Shown: one piece after another, positions 6,524-12,655 of the stretch | How positions within the stretch are numbered: the first letter of the stretch is position 1 | Layout: each line of letters begins with the position of its first letter | Assembly (NCBI GenBank): GCA_002068205.1 | Contig: MVZB01000081.1 | Coordinates: 1-12,655 of the forward strand | DNA: 12,655 nt | DNA from: a candidate division BRC1 bacterium ADurb.BinA292 | Lineage (GTDB): Bacteria > Sumerlaeota > Sumerlaeia > MVZB01 | Reading direction: 5' to 3' | Position numbers and translations under genes: made by a program | The notes under the pieces: model-generated | Told to the model about the DNA's origin: nothing | What the model saw: only the letters and a program-made list of their open reading frames with translations | Database searches by the model: none

Positions 6524-6547
6524 CCTGCTGCCGGACCGCTCAGCAGG
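6524..6547 (+). promoter_or_regulatory. Leader hairpin upstream of DAHP synthase gene
   Basis: CCTGCTG (6524-6530) pairs perfectly with CAGCAGG (6541-6547) across a 10-nt loop. The second arm is also the beginning of the REP-like element, so the hairpin may be a chance by-product of repeat insertion. There is no T-tract and no aromatic-codon-rich leader peptide, so attenuation is not supported. Confidence 0.35.
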
Positions 6548-6592
6548 CCAGTCCCGTCGGGGACGGCGGACGCCAGCCCGCCGCTTCCATGG
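6541..6592 (+). repeat. REP-like composite element, copy 2 (inverted relative to copy 1)
   Basis: About 85% identical by eye to the reverse complement of 2461-2519. It keeps the GTCCC-GTCG-GGGAC hairpin (6551-6564) and the AGCCCGCC arm, but the other arm of the long palindrome has decayed (CCATGGGAC). It ends 53 bp before the DAHP synthase start. Confidence 0.6.
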
Positions 6593-6633
6593 GACAATGA
6601 ACGTATTCTCATTGAACCAATGCAGTCTGGCGC

Positions 6634-6640
6634 GAGGGGG
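6634..6640 (+). promoter_or_regulatory. Ribosome binding site of DAHP synthase gene
   Basis: GAGGGGG lies five nucleotides before the ATG at 6646. It is the clearest Shine-Dalgarno sequence in the window and fixes that start. Confidence 0.75.
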
Positions 6641-6645
6641 CATTC

Positions 6646-7668
6646 ATGCGGGTTACTCAGGATATCCATGTCAGTCGGCTGGTGCCGCTGATCGCCCCGT
6701 GCGATCTGAAGGCCGAACTGCCGATGACCGAGCCGGCCAACGAAACGGTCGCGGCGGCGCGCGAGGCGATCATCCGCATCCTGCGCGGGGAGGACCGTCG
6801 GCTGATCGTCGTCGTCGGCCCCTGCTCGATCCACGATGAGCGCGCCGGCATGGAATATGCCCGCCGCCTGCAGGGCCTTGCACGCGAACTGAGCGACCGC
6901 CTGCTGATCGTGATGCGGCTCTATTTCGAAAAACCCCGCACGACGCTCGGCTGGAAGGGCCTGATCAACGACCCCTTCCTCGACGGCACGTTCGACATGG
7001 AGACCGGGCTGCGCAAGGTCCGCCGCCTGCTGATCGACGTCGCCGAAATGGGCCTCCCCGCCGCGACGGAAATGCTCGATCCGATCACCCCGCAGTACAC
7101 CGCCGACCTGATCTCGTGGGCCTCGATCGGCGCGCGTACCACCGAAAGCCAGACCCACCGCCAGATGGCCAGCGGCCTGTCGATGCCGATCGGCTACAAG
7201 AACGCGACCAACGGCGACCTGATGGCCGCGATCAACGCGATGCAGGCCGCCCGCAGCCCGCATACTTTTCTCGGCATCGACGGCGCCGGACGCACCTGCG
7301 TCGTCCACACCACCGGCAATCCCTTCGGTCACATTATCCTGCGCGGCGGGCACGACGGCCCCAATTACGACTCGGCTTGCGTCGCCGACGCCGTCATGAT
7401 CGATTGCAGCCACGCCAATTCACGCAAGAACTACCTGTTTCAGGCGCGCGTCTTCCACGATGTCCTGCGCCAGCGCGCCGAGGGCAACCCGGCGATCATC
7501 GGCATGATGGTCGAAAGCAATCTGGAGGCCGGCAACCAGCCATTGACGGGCGACCTGGCCAGCCTGCGCTACGGCGTCTCGATCACCGACGCGTGCCTCG
7601 GCTGGGACGACACCGCGGATCTCCTCCGCGCGGCGCACGAAGCCCTTGGCGTCAGCAAGGTTGCCTGA
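6646..7668 (+). CDS. aroG: 3-deoxy-7-phosphoheptulonate (DAHP) synthase, class I alpha (AroF/G/H type)
   Basis: A 340-residue cytosolic enzyme that condenses phosphoenolpyruvate with erythrose 4-phosphate, the first step of the shikimate pathway to aromatic amino acids. It aligns throughout with E. coli AroG (350 residues): VVGPCSIHD with metal ligand C60, [11 protein letters not shown] with R91 and K96, [23 protein letters not shown] (R233), SHAN with H256, MVES with E290 and [12 protein letters not shown] with D315. All metal ligands and main substrate contacts are present. The segment after GPNY is odd: only DSACVADA (8 residues) separates it from VMID, where E. coli AroG has 20. AroG enzymes are feedback-inhibited by aromatic amino acids, and the N-terminal extension and GLSMPIG segment are retained, so regulation is likely, but which amino acid cannot be told; the symbol denotes family only. 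The gene stands alone on the plus strand. Confidence 0.96.
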   Translation: MRVTQDIHVSRLVPLIAPCDLKAELPMTEPANETVAAAREAIIRILRGEDRRLIVVVGPCSIHDERAGMEYARRLQGLARELSDRLLIVMRLYFEKPRTTLGWKGLINDPFLDGTFDMETGLRKVRRLLIDVAEMGLPAATEMLDPITPQYTADLISWASIGARTTESQTHRQMASGLSMPIGYKNATNGDLMAAINAMQAARSPHTFLGIDGAGRTCVVHTTGNPFGHIILRGGHDGPNYDSACVADAVMIDCSHANSRKNYLFQARVFHDVLRQRAEGNPAIIGMMVESNLEAGNQPLTGDLASLRYGVSITDACLGWDDTADLLRAAHEALGVSKVA

Positions 7669-7670
7669 TT

Positions 7671-7781
7671 ATGAAGATGCGGAGCAGGGCCTTGTCGGCC
7701 TCCCGAACGAAGACGAAGAAGCGCACTGGAACGACGGAGAACATCCGTTCCGGCTTAAAAAAGACCCAGCGCGCGCGGTAA
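7671..7781 (+). CDS. Possible small basic ORF (36 aa) downstream of DAHP synthase
   Basis: An ATG three bases after the aroG stop opens a 36-codon frame ending in TAA. AAGG about ten nucleotides before it, inside the aroG end, could serve as ribosome binding site. The peptide is very basic (MKMRSRALSASRTKTKKRTG at the N-terminus; about one third Lys/Arg) and has no recognisable domain. It is not the known ribosomal protein Thx by eye. It may be a coupled small protein or only the remnant frame of intergenic DNA. A hairpin GGAACG/CGTTCC (7728-7751) lies inside it. Confidence 0.2.
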   Translation: MKMRSRALSASRTKTKKRTGTTENIRSGLKKTQRAR

Positions 7782-7798
7782 CCAACCAGACGCTGATA

Positions 7799-7834
7799 AA
7801 TCGGTATCGGTATCGCCATCGCTATCGGTCTCGA
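7799..7834 (+). repeat. Degenerate 6-bp-period repeat (NATCGS), copy 2
   Basis: Six hexamers in register: AATCGG, TATCGG, TATCGC, CATCGC, TATCGG, TCTCGA. It sits in the 197-bp gap between the convergent aroG and comEC genes, 31 bp beyond the comEC stop. It is the same family as 4508-4537; each lies just past the stop of a minus-strand gene. The gap holds no canonical hairpin-plus-T-tract terminator. Confidence 0.75.
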
Positions 7835-7865
7835 AACCGCGCACTACGCGAAACCCCGCCGCGTT

Positions 7866-10400
7866 TCACGGCCGGCCGCGTTTGCCCGCGTAGCGCCAGA
7901 GCTGGATCCGCCGGCCGTCGGTCCGCAGCCAGAGCGTCCCGTCGCGGTCGGTGCGGGCCGTCGCCACTCCAAACTCGCGCAGCCGGGCGAGCACCTCGGG
8001 CGCCGGATGCCCGTAACGGTTGTTCCGCCCGACGCTGATCAGCGCCAGTTCGGGCTGGAAGGCCTCAAGCAGTGCCTCGCTCGTGGATGTGCGGCTCCCG
8101 TGATGCCCCAGCTTGACAACCTCCACGTCCCGGCTCAACCCCGCCTCGATCACCGCCCGCTCGCCCGCCTGCTCCAAATCCCCCGGCAGCAGGATTTCCA
8201 CATCATCGAAATCGATCAGCAGGACGACCGAGGCGTCGTTGTCGTTCAGGCCGGGGACAGGCCCCAGAAGATGGATCGCGACCGGCTCGAAGCCCTTGAG
8301 CGATGCGCCCCAGCGGGCTCGGATGACCCGGTCGCGCAGTGGCTCGCGGCGCGCGCGATAGTCCTCGAAAGTCGTGGAATCGGAAAGGTCGGGACCTTCC
8401 AGGATGGCCTCGATCGGAAAGTGATCCAGCAGGTAGGGCGCCCCGCCGATGTGATCGGCATCGGCGTGCGTCAGCACCAGGCAATCGATCCGGTCGGCGC
8501 CGAGCGTGCGCAGGAATGGCGCGACCACGAGCCGGCCCTGATCGGCGGGGGGCTGCCGCCCGGCGTCGATCACCATCAGTTTACCATTCGGGAAACGAAC
8601 GACCGCGGCGTCGCCCTGCCCGACATCGAGGATGAACAGATCGAGAATCTCCCCGCTCGCCCGGGGCGGGCCCGGCGCCCACGCCAGCACCGCCGCGGCC
8701 CCGAGCATGCAGCCGGCCAGGCTCGCGCGCTGGCGCACCGTCAACAGCAGGCGTCGCCCCTCGCCTGTCAGCAGCCCGCTGCCGCCCAGCAGCAATGCGT
8801 AGTACAGCGCGAGCCACGGCGCCGGCAGCGGCAGCATCGTGATGCGAATGCCCGGCCACTGGGCGAACGCCTGATTGAGCTGCAGCAAGAGGTCGAGCGC
8901 GATCCGCCCGACCCAGCCCGCCGCCGCCCCCAGAACGGGAACGGGCCCGACCAGCCCGGTCGCGAGCGAACCGATCAGCGCGACCCCGGTCAGCGGAATC
9001 GCCGGCAGGTTGACCAGCGGCGCGTAGGGGTTGAACTGGTGGAAATAGAAGAGCTGGATCGGCGCCAGGCCGAACTGGACGGCGAGCGTCACGGCGAACG
9101 GGAGCACGATCCAGCGCCGCAGGCGATGGCGCCACCGGGAACCGCGCCGGCGCGCGCCGAGCAGCGGGTCGTCGTCGGCCGGCCCGCCGAACAGCTCGCC
9201 CAGCGGCGGCGCGAGCAGAATGATCGACAGCGCGCAGGCGTAGGAGAGCTGCCAGTCGAGGCGCAGCAGGCTGCGCGGATCAATCAGCAGCGTGACGCAG
9301 CAGGCCAGTGCGATCGACGCCAGCGCCGTGGTGAATCGGCCCAGCGCAAGGCCGGCGAGGATAAAAAATCCCATGACGGAGGCGCGCACAACCGGCGGCC
9401 GCAACCCGGTCAGCAGCATGTAAACGGCGAGCCCGCCGATGGCGATCAGCGCGCCGCGGCGCGGCGACAGCCCGCTCAGCCGCGCCAGCACGACGAGCAA
9501 CCCCAGCACGACGCCCGTGTGGAGCCCCGACACCGCGAGCAGATGCGCCAGTCCCACCTCGCCGAAGGCTTCGCGTTCGGCCGGTGGCAGCCGGTGCGCC
9601 TCGCCAAGGACCAGGGCGCGGGCCAGGTCGGCGTGGCGCGCCGGCAAACGCGAGGCGAAACCGCGCGCGAGCCCCTCCTGAACGCGCCGCAGCAGCCGAT
9701 GGACGGCCGATCGCCAGGGACGGACCGTCTCGCCCAGCAGCAGATCGCCGGGCCGGTCGACGCTGAGGCGGGCCACGACGGCGCGCCCGCGCCAGTAGGC
9801 GGTCGAATCGAAAGTACCCGGCCGCGTGTCGGCGCGCGTGCCGAGCACATCGCCCCAGGCCTTGACCCGTGCGCCGGGGACGGGCAGCGGTCGACCACTC
9901 AGCCGCGCGGCCGCCTCGCCCTGAACGAGCAGTGCGATCCGGTGCGCGCCGCCGATCGACCGCGGCGCGGGCGCTCCCCCGCGCAACGGCCGCAGCGTCG
10001 CGCTCTCAAGCAGGATCTCCACGCCGTACGGCCGCTCCAGGGGCGGCTCGGCCACGATGCCGGTCACCTCGACCAGCTTCTCGCCAACCAGCGGCGCGAT
10101 AGTCGCCGTCGCGGCGCGGTCGCCGCGTTCCAAGGCCCCCCCTTGCAGTCCGCCCAGCGCGGCCACGGCCACCAGCAGCGGCCAGCCCGTGCCCAGCTCC
10201 GGACCATCGATCCGGCGCGCGCGCCAGAGCCGCCGCGCTGATATCAGCAGGCTGATCACGCTCACGGCCGCGAGCCAGCCCGGCGGCGCCGCCAGCGCCA
10301 GACCGATCACGATCCCCGACAGATGCGCCAGCGCGACCGGTACGATCGGCCGCGGTATCTCGACCGCCCGAATGGATGGATCGCGGTGGAGCAGGCGCAT
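7866..10400 (-). CDS. comEC: ComEC/Rec2-family DNA internalisation channel
   Basis: An 844-residue polytopic protein that forms the inner-membrane channel for single-stranded DNA during natural transformation. The N-terminus has membrane segments (about 18-55, 72-88) and an OB-like DUF4131 region (about 100-215). The Competence domain follows (about 240-545) with HLLAVSGLHTGVV (286-298), RPPVVRASVMG (334-344) and FNPYAPLVNLPAIPL (456-470). The C-terminal metallo-beta-lactamase-like domain (about 585-835) has LDVGQGDAAVV (591-601), THADADHIGG (644-653), LPGDLE (738-743), LGHHGSRTS (764-772) and NRYGHP (794-799), so the putative nuclease site is intact. All three family domains are present and the gene looks functional. 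The ATG at 10400 is 8 nt after the priA stop, which suggests one transcript and coupling. No ComEA, ComF or pilus genes are in view. Confidence 0.95.
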   Translation of the reverse strand: MRLLHRDPSIRAVEIPRPIVPVALAHLSGIVIGLALAAPPGWLAAVSVISLLISARRLWRARRIDGPELGTGWPLLVAVAALGGLQGGALERGDRAATATIAPLVGEKLVEVTGIVAEPPLERPYGVEILLESATLRPLRGGAPAPRSIGGAHRIALLVQGEAAARLSGRPLPVPGARVKAWGDVLGTRADTRPGTFDSTAYWRGRAVVARLSVDRPGDLLLGETVRPWRSAVHRLLRRVQEGLARGFASRLPARHADLARALVLGEAHRLPPAEREAFGEVGLAHLLAVSGLHTGVVLGLLVVLARLSGLSPRRGALIAIGGLAVYMLLTGLRPPVVRASVMGFFILAGLALGRFTTALASIALACCVTLLIDPRSLLRLDWQLSYACALSIILLAPPLGELFGGPADDDPLLGARRRGSRWRHRLRRWIVLPFAVTLAVQFGLAPIQLFYFHQFNPYAPLVNLPAIPLTGVALIGSLATGLVGPVPVLGAAAGWVGRIALDLLLQLNQAFAQWPGIRITMLPLPAPWLALYYALLLGGSGLLTGEGRRLLLTVRQRASLAGCMLGAAAVLAWAPGPPRASGEILDLFILDVGQGDAAVVRFPNGKLMVIDAGRQPPADQGRLVVAPFLRTLGADRIDCLVLTHADADHIGGAPYLLDHFPIEAILEGPDLSDSTTFEDYRARREPLRDRVIRARWGASLKGFEPVAIHLLGPVPGLNDNDASVVLLIDFDDVEILLPGDLEQAGERAVIEAGLSRDVEVVKLGHHGSRTSTSEALLEAFQPELALISVGRNNRYGHPAPEVLARLREFGVATARTDRDGTLWLRTDGRRIQLWRYAGKRGRP

Positions 10401-10408
10401 GGCGGTGG

Positions 10409-12655
10409 CTACAACAGATCCTGCGGATCAATATCCAGCGTCAGGTTGACCTGCGATTTCTTGTGGTGGCGCTCGAACTCGCGCAACCCGTCGCCCAGCA
10501 GCGTGTGCAGCAACCCGGCATGCGCGCTCCGGATCAGGATCCGCCAGCGATACTGATCCTCGATCCGCCCGATCGGAGCGGGCGTCGGGCCCAGAACCCG
10601 CACCGCCCGAAAGCGCGGCCGATAGGCCAGCGTCTTCAGAAACCCGGCAAGCTGCGCCGACTGGTCACGCACGAGGTGCTCGTCCTTGCCCGACAGGATC
10701 AGGCCGGCCAGGCGGGAGAAGGGCGGAAATCGCAGCATCCGGCGGATGTGCAGCTCGCGCTCGTAAAATGCCTCCTCGGCGAGCCGGGCGGCGGCATCGA
10801 TCGCGTAGTGATGCGGCATGAAGGTCTGCAGAATGACCTCGCCGGGAAACTGGCCCCGGCCGGCGCGGCCGGCCACCTGGGTCAGCAGCGAGTAGGTCCG
10901 TTCCGCCGCCCGGAAATCGGGAAGAAACAACGCGAAGTCGGCCGAAATCACGCCGACGAGCGTCACCCGCTCCAGGTGCAGCCCCTTGGCGATCATCTGC
11001 GTCCCCAGGATGATGTCGATCTCCCCCTGCGTGATCGCGCGCCACGCCTGCTGAAACGCCCCCTTGCGCCGCATCGAATCGACGTCGATCCGGATCGACC
11101 GCGCGCCGGGAAATTTCTCCGCCAGCGTCTCTTCGATCCGCTGCGTCCCCAGCCCCAGTTTGTGGATCTCCCCCGCCTTGTTGCACCGCGGGCAGACCGC
11201 CGGAACCCGCTGCTTGTAGCCGCACCAGTGGCACATCAGTTGATCGAGCGTCTTGTGATACGTCAGCGACACGTCGCAGTGCGGGCATTGCAGCGTCTGA
11301 CTGCACGCCAGGCACATCACCTGGTTGGCGAACCCCCGGCGGTTGAGCAGCAGCAGCACCTGTTCGCCCCGGCGCAGCCGCTCGTGGATCGCTTCCTCCA
11401 GCAGCGGCGAGATCAGATGCCCGCCCAGCAGTTCCCCGCTCCCCTGGCTGACGTGGCGCTTCATATCGACGACGGTCATCACCGGCGAGGCGTGCGGCCC
11501 GATGCGCTCCGGCAGCGTCAGCCGCCGGTACTTCCCCTCGCGCGCATTGTGCAGCGATTCGATCGAGGGCGTGGCCGAACCGAGAATTACAACGGCGCCG
11601 GCGCGCGTCGCGCGCAGCACCGCCATGTCGCGCGCGTGGTAGCGCGGCGTCGAATCCTGCTTGTAGCTCGCCTCGTGCTCCTCGTCGACGATCACGACGC
11701 CCAGATTTGGCAGCGGCGAGAACAGCGCCGAGCGCGCCCCGATGACGACCCGCGTCTCCCGCGCGCGAATCCGTCGCCACAGGTCGAACTTCTGCCCCGC
11801 GTTCAGTTTGCTGTGATAGACGCCGACGACGCCCCCCAGCCGGCGGCGGAAGGCCTCCACCACCTGCGGCGTCAGCGAAATCTCCGGCACCAGCACGATC
11901 GCCGACCGTCCCGTGCGCAACCCCTCCTCGATCACCCGCAGGTATATCTCCGTCTTCCCGCTGCCGGTCACCCCGTGGAGCAGAAACGCGTGGTAGGCGC
12001 CGCTGTGCAGCGCCGTGATCAGCTCGTCGTGCACCGCCTGCTGGCGCGGCGTCAGCTGGATCTCCTCCGAGCGCGTCGGTGGACCGTCCACGTCGTATTC
12101 ATCGTCGCGTTCGACGATCTCATCGCTGGCGACCAGCCAGCCGCGCTCGAGCATCGTCTTGATCACGCCGGGACCGACCGACGCAGCCGCCCGCAGATCC
12201 TCGGCCGCCATCGGCCGGTTGCCCGCCGTCAGCAGCGCGTCGATCACCTGGCGATGCCCCGCCGTCGCGCGCTTGCCGTCCGGAGCCTGATCCCGGTTCC
12301 GGGTAAGCCAGTGCTCGACGTGCGCCAGGCGCAGCAGCGTGCGCGTGCGCGGCCGGACATCGCTCAGCCCGATCATCGAGACGGTGGCAAGCGTCTCCCC
12401 CAGCGAGGCGAAATAATAGTCGGCGATCCACCGCCCCAGATCGATCAGCTCCGGCTCCAGTGTATAGTCCGGCGACAGCGGCCGCGCGATCGGCCGCACC
12501 AGTTGTGGCCGGATGTCGGGCTTGTCGGCCAGATCGATGACGAAGCCGGCGGCTTCCTCGCTCCGCAGCGGAACGGCCACGATCGACCCGACGCGGATCA
12601 CCTCGCTCCATTTTTCGGGAATGTAGTAGGTCAGCGGCTCGGGCAGCGGCTGCAC
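10409..12655 (-). CDS. priA: Primosomal protein N' (PriA helicase), partial at N-terminus
   Basis: PriA is a superfamily-2 3'-5' helicase that recognises stalled forks and starts reloading of DnaB. Numbering from the window edge, the 748 visible residues show the N-terminal 3'-end-binding domain (PLTYYIPE...VGSIVAVPL, 8-30), a winged-helix region (about 105-190), Walker A GVTGSGKTE (228-236), DEEHEASYKQD (324-334), GSATPSIES (359-367), eight zinc-binding cysteines in four pairs (448/451, 457/460, 475/478, 488/491), LGTQMIAKG (550-558), QVAGRAGRG (593-601) and a C-terminal LDIDPQDLL. All helicase motifs and both zinc sites are complete. E. coli PriA has 732 residues, so only the first few are missing here. 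The GTG at the very edge may be used but the true start is probably just outside. It is followed by comEC after 8 nt. Confidence 0.97.
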   Translation of the reverse strand: MQPLPEPLTYYIPEKWSEVIRVGSIVAVPLRSEEAAGFVIDLADKPDIRPQLVRPIARPLSPDYTLEPELIDLGRWIADYYFASLGETLATVSMIGLSDVRPRTRTLLRLAHVEHWLTRNRDQAPDGKRATAGHRQVIDALLTAGNRPMAAEDLRAAASVGPGVIKTMLERGWLVASDEIVERDDEYDVDGPPTRSEEIQLTPRQQAVHDELITALHSGAYHAFLLHGVTGSGKTEIYLRVIEEGLRTGRSAIVLVPEISLTPQVVEAFRRRLGGVVGVYHSKLNAGQKFDLWRRIRARETRVVIGARSALFSPLPNLGVVIVDEEHEASYKQDSTPRYHARDMAVLRATRAGAVVILGSATPSIESLHNAREGKYRRLTLPERIGPHASPVMTVVDMKRHVSQGSGELLGGHLISPLLEEAIHERLRRGEQVLLLLNRRGFANQVMCLACSQTLQCPHCDVSLTYHKTLDQLMCHWCGYKQRVPAVCPRCNKAGEIHKLGLGTQRIEETLAEKFPGARSIRIDVDSMRRKGAFQQAWRAITQGEIDIILGTQMIAKGLHLERVTLVGVISADFALFLPDFRAAERTYSLLTQVAGRAGRGQFPGEVILQTFMPHHYAIDAAARLAEEAFYERELHIRRMLRFPPFSRLAGLILSGKDEHLVRDQSAQLAGFLKTLAYRPRFRAVRVLGPTPAPIGRIEDQYRWRILIRSAHAGLLHTLLGDGLREFERHHKKSQVNLTLDIDPQDLL

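Larger units (their letters stand above)
6200..6645. other. Divergent intergenic region (446 bp)
   Basis: The region separates the leftward SpoIID-like gene from the rightward DAHP synthase gene. It holds a promoter candidate for each, the third copy of the 18-bp repeat, a CCTGCTG/CAGCAGG hairpin and the second REP-like element. No convincing coding frame or RNA gene is seen. Confidence 0.6.

Noticed and set aside
6598..6645. Possible leader peptide for attenuation of the DAHP synthase gene
   Set aside because: The frame starting MNVFSLNQ has one Phe and no run of aromatic codons, and it reads on into aroG without a nearby stop or terminator.
6355..7413. 352-residue minus-strand open frame
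   Set aside because: Antisense to the DAHP synthase gene and running into repeat DNA.
7728..7751. GGAACG/CGTTCC hairpin as terminator of aroG
   Set aside because: Loop of 12 nt, weak stem, and A-rich rather than T-rich sequence after it on the plus strand.
7840..7866. GAAAC...GTTTC inverted repeat beyond the comEC stop as terminator
   Set aside because: Only 5 bp of stem and no T-tract on either strand.
8007..10241. 744-residue plus-strand open frame
   Set aside because: Antisense to comEC, whose three domains are all recognisable; the plus frame is Arg/Gln-rich noise.

Overview
The window is high-GC bacterial chromosome with seven protein-coding genes. Six lie on the minus strand and one, a DAHP synthase, on the plus strand. 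The outermost two genes are cut by the window edges. Full-length ComEC and PriA, a SpoIID/LytB-domain protein with a signal peptide, an ExeA/GspA-type ATPase and a secreted glycoside hydrolase suggest a free-living bacterium with a complex envelope. The gene mix and the abundant degenerate intergenic repeats resemble PVC-superphylum or Sumerlaeota-type genomes. That placement is inference; no rRNA or lineage marker is present.

Layout. 1-822 (minus): ExeA-like AAA ATPase, C-terminus missing. 1090-2226 (minus): polytopic membrane protein with GT-C-like traits. 2227-2787: gene-free and full of repeats. 2788-4500 (minus): secreted GH5-like hydrolase with a C-terminal beta-rich module. 4547-6199 (minus): exported SpoIID/LytB-domain protein, with a good sigma70-type promoter at 6280-6308. 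6200-6645: divergent intergenic region with two opposed promoter candidates, hairpins and a REP-like repeat. 6646-7668 (plus): class I DAHP synthase, with an apparent 12-residue internal deletion. 7866-10400 (minus): ComEC. 10409-12655 (minus): PriA, lacking only its first residues.

How the genes work together. PriA restarts replication forks and ComEC carries DNA across the inner membrane. Only 8 nt separate the two genes, so they are probably co-transcribed. The SpoIID-like protein and the hydrolase are 46 nt apart and both exported, suggesting a shared transcript for envelope or extracellular glycan work. The membrane protein and the ExeA-like ATPase continue the same direction but behind larger gaps. 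The DAHP synthase stands alone and feeds the shikimate pathway.

The least ordinary content is the intergenic DNA. There are two degenerate tandem-repeat families, one with a 9-bp and one with a 6-bp period; each occurs twice and each copy abuts a gene end. There is also a REP-like element of about 52 bp in two opposed copies, and an 18-bp word found exactly three times. I see no phage, transposase, CRISPR, RNA gene or clear new multi-gene system. The novelty candidates are these repeats, the DAHP synthase deletion, the altered catalytic motif of the hydrolase and the unnamed membrane protein.
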